A stretch of 17,372 nt of DNA, taken from an uncultured Lachnospiraceae bacterium. Its GTDB lineage: Bacteria; Bacillota_A; Clostridia; Lachnospirales; Lachnospiraceae. The notes under the pieces were generated by a model that saw nothing but the letters and a program-made list of their open reading frames with translations, had not been told where the DNA came from and made no database searches. This document shows positions 16,259 to 17,372 of the stretch, one piece after another; the first letter of the stretch is position 1; each line of letters opens with the position of its first letter. Location of the stretch: the NCBI GenBank assembly GCA_947178085.1, contig CAMWWS010000015.1:1-17372 (forward strand), read 5' to 3'. The translations under genes and the position numbers were made by a program.

Positions 16259-16635
16259 TATAATTCCTCCCTTTTGAGCCGCGCTGATATCTCGTCCAAA
16301 TCCAAAGTATGATATCTGCCGTATAAGCGTATTGTAAGGGACAGCATCAGCGCCGTCACGGAAACGGAGACTACTATTCCCGTCAACACCAGACCGCTTG
16401 GTATCGGATTAATATATGCTTCCACGCTCTGGACTCCGTCTACCACAATAGGTGCTTTATGTCCCGATATATATCCTTTTAAGGCAAGAAACAGGTACAC
16501 CGAGGTATCCATGATATTCATGCCGACTATTTTCTTAATAAGATTCTTCTGCATAAGCAGATTCGAGAAACCAATCCCAAACAGAATCATTGTCACGGCT
16601 TCCTCATAATTTGTCAGTAAATTCGAGAAGTTCAT
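16258..16635 (-). CDS. MnhC/MrpC/MbhG (NuoK-like) membrane subunit
   Basis: This small membrane protein of 125 residues has three hydrophobic segments: about 11-28, 36-54 and a long final one near 79-105. The block NPIPSGLVLTGIVVSVSVTAL (about 76-96) is the hallmark of MrpC/MnhC/NuoK (typically DPLPQALVLTAIV). In NuoK and MrpC this subunit forms part of the proton path between antiporter modules. The start was placed at ATG 16635: a G-rich site, AAGGGGGG, lies 7 nt ahead, and the extension to 16704 would overlap the upstream gene deeply. It is one base from the stop of the MnhB-like gene and overlaps the MrpD-like gene by one base, as in Mrp and Mbh operons. Confidence 0.92.
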   Translation of the reverse strand: MNFSNLLTNYEEAVTMILFGIGFSNLLMQKNLIKKIVGMNIMDTSVYLFLALKGYISGHKAPIVVDGVQSVEAYINPIPSGLVLTGIVVSVSVTALMLSLTIRLYGRYHTLDLDEISARLKREEL

Positions 16636-16636
16636 A

Positions 16637-17372
16637 TTAGTACCCCCCTTTTCGGAACATGACATAGAACGTATACATCGTTCCGGCAACAACAATTCCA
16701 ACACAGATATTCAAAATTAATATAAGACCGCTGCTAAGTATTGCTCCCGGCGTTCCAAGTGGAATCACGCTTTCTATATGATTCGCACCGGTATAAAAAG
16801 AGTAGCTCTTGGCAAGACAATAACATCCAAGCGCGCATACACTGAGTATCTTATATGTTTTCTGTGTAAAAAACCGTTCCGTTTTCTTAAATCCAAACGC
16901 ATTAAGGTATAATATCAACCCGGCTCCTATAATAGCTCCGCCTGAAAAACCTCCGCCCGGACCAAGGTGTCCGCATAATATTACATAAATACCGAATATT
17001 ATTATCAGTGGTACAAGCGCGCGTGCAGCCGTTTGTAGAATGACATCATTTTTCGGCTCATAGACGCGGTCATTCTCTTCAATATCCTGCCCGTCTTCGT
17101 CCTTTTTCTTATCCCTGCGAAGCAATATCAACACGGTACAGGTCGCAATGAACAGCACGTGCGACTCTCCAAGAGTATCAAACGCACGATAATCCAGTAT
17201 CATACCTGTCACTATATTTACCGCTCCTGTTTCCTGCAGACCGTCCTCTATATAGCGTTCCGACACCTCGTTATTGACCGGATTCTCCATATGTCCATAG
17301 GACGGCAGATAAGAAACGGCAATCAGCAGCATAACTACCAGAAAAACACAGAACAATGCGCTGAATATTCGG
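16637..17372 (-). CDS. MbhE-MnhB-like fusion subunit (5' end outside the window)
   Basis: The frame is open to the right edge, giving 244 visible residues beginning RIFSALFCVF. A TTG at 17356 is possible as a start, but the hydrophobic helix is already under way, so the true start probably lies just outside. Residues about 1-25 are a first helix. Residues 48-72 (ETGAVNIVTGMILDYRAFDT) are typical of MbhE and the MrpA C-terminus. After a charged linker (about 86-108) an MnhB/MrpB domain follows with HLGPGGGFSGGAI (135-147) and four helices in all. MbhE and MbhF (MnhB) are normally separate, so this is a fusion or the two parts as one gene. It is followed after one base by the MnhC-like gene. 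Confidence 0.9.
   Translation of the reverse strand, partial: RIFSALFCVFLVVMLLIAVSYLPSYGHMENPVNNEVSERYIEDGLQETGAVNIVTGMILDYRAFDTLGESHVLFIATCTVLILLRRDKKKDEDGQDIEENDRVYEPKNDVILQTAARALVPLIIIFGIYVILCGHLGPGGGFSGGAIIGAGLILYLNAFGFKKTERFFTQKTYKILSVCALGCYCLAKSYSFYTGANHIESVIPLGTPGAILSSGLILILNICVGIVVAGTMYTFYVMFRKGGY

Overview
The window looks like chromosome from a low-G+C, anaerobic Firmicute, most likely a gut Clostridia/Lachnospiraceae-type bacterium. This is inferred from the strong AAGGAGG-type ribosome binding sites, the AT-rich intergenic DNA, a ferredoxin-tailed aldo/keto reductase, a DUF4143-type AAA ATPase and an Mrp/Mbh-like membrane operon. No rRNA, tRNA, CRISPR array, transposase or phage gene was seen.

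Left part (1-5391): a truncated AAA ATPase gene (minus) and a small PAS-domain gene (plus) diverge from overlapping candidate promoters. The PAS gene converges on a two-gene ABC exporter operon (minus), and a bidirectional hairpin separates them. The exporter subunits form an asymmetric pair: one carries the degenerate catalytic residues (Asp for Glu, Gln for His) and the other the degenerate signature (LSQGQ). A small helical, ferritin-like protein is transcribed divergently from the exporter.

Middle part (5392-9060): an ATGA-coupled pair of Gfo/Idh/MocA oxidoreductases is followed 68 bp later by an aldo/keto reductase with two [4Fe-4S] motifs. Together they look like a small redox pathway for a sugar, polyol or similar substrate, which cannot be named from sequence. 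The second Gfo protein lacks the family's catalytic Lys.

Right part (9061-17372): a minus-strand operon enters from beyond the right edge and ends at a hairpin at 9061-9088. In order it encodes an MbhE/MnhB-like fusion, an MnhC/NuoK-like subunit and four different antiporter-like subunits (MrpD/NuoN-, NuoM-, NuoM- and NuoL/HyfB-like), each with the conserved TM5 Glu and the Lys residues of ion-pumping subunits. No hydrogenase or NADH-dehydrogenase catalytic subunit is present in the window.

The most unusual DNA is the 587-bp gene-free stretch inside this operon (11189-11775). It holds two separate large palindromes of about 138 and 308 bp. The larger has 21-bp inverted ends bounded by TA and several nested arms. 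A shortened relative of it lies at 5401-5480, so it belongs to a repeat family.
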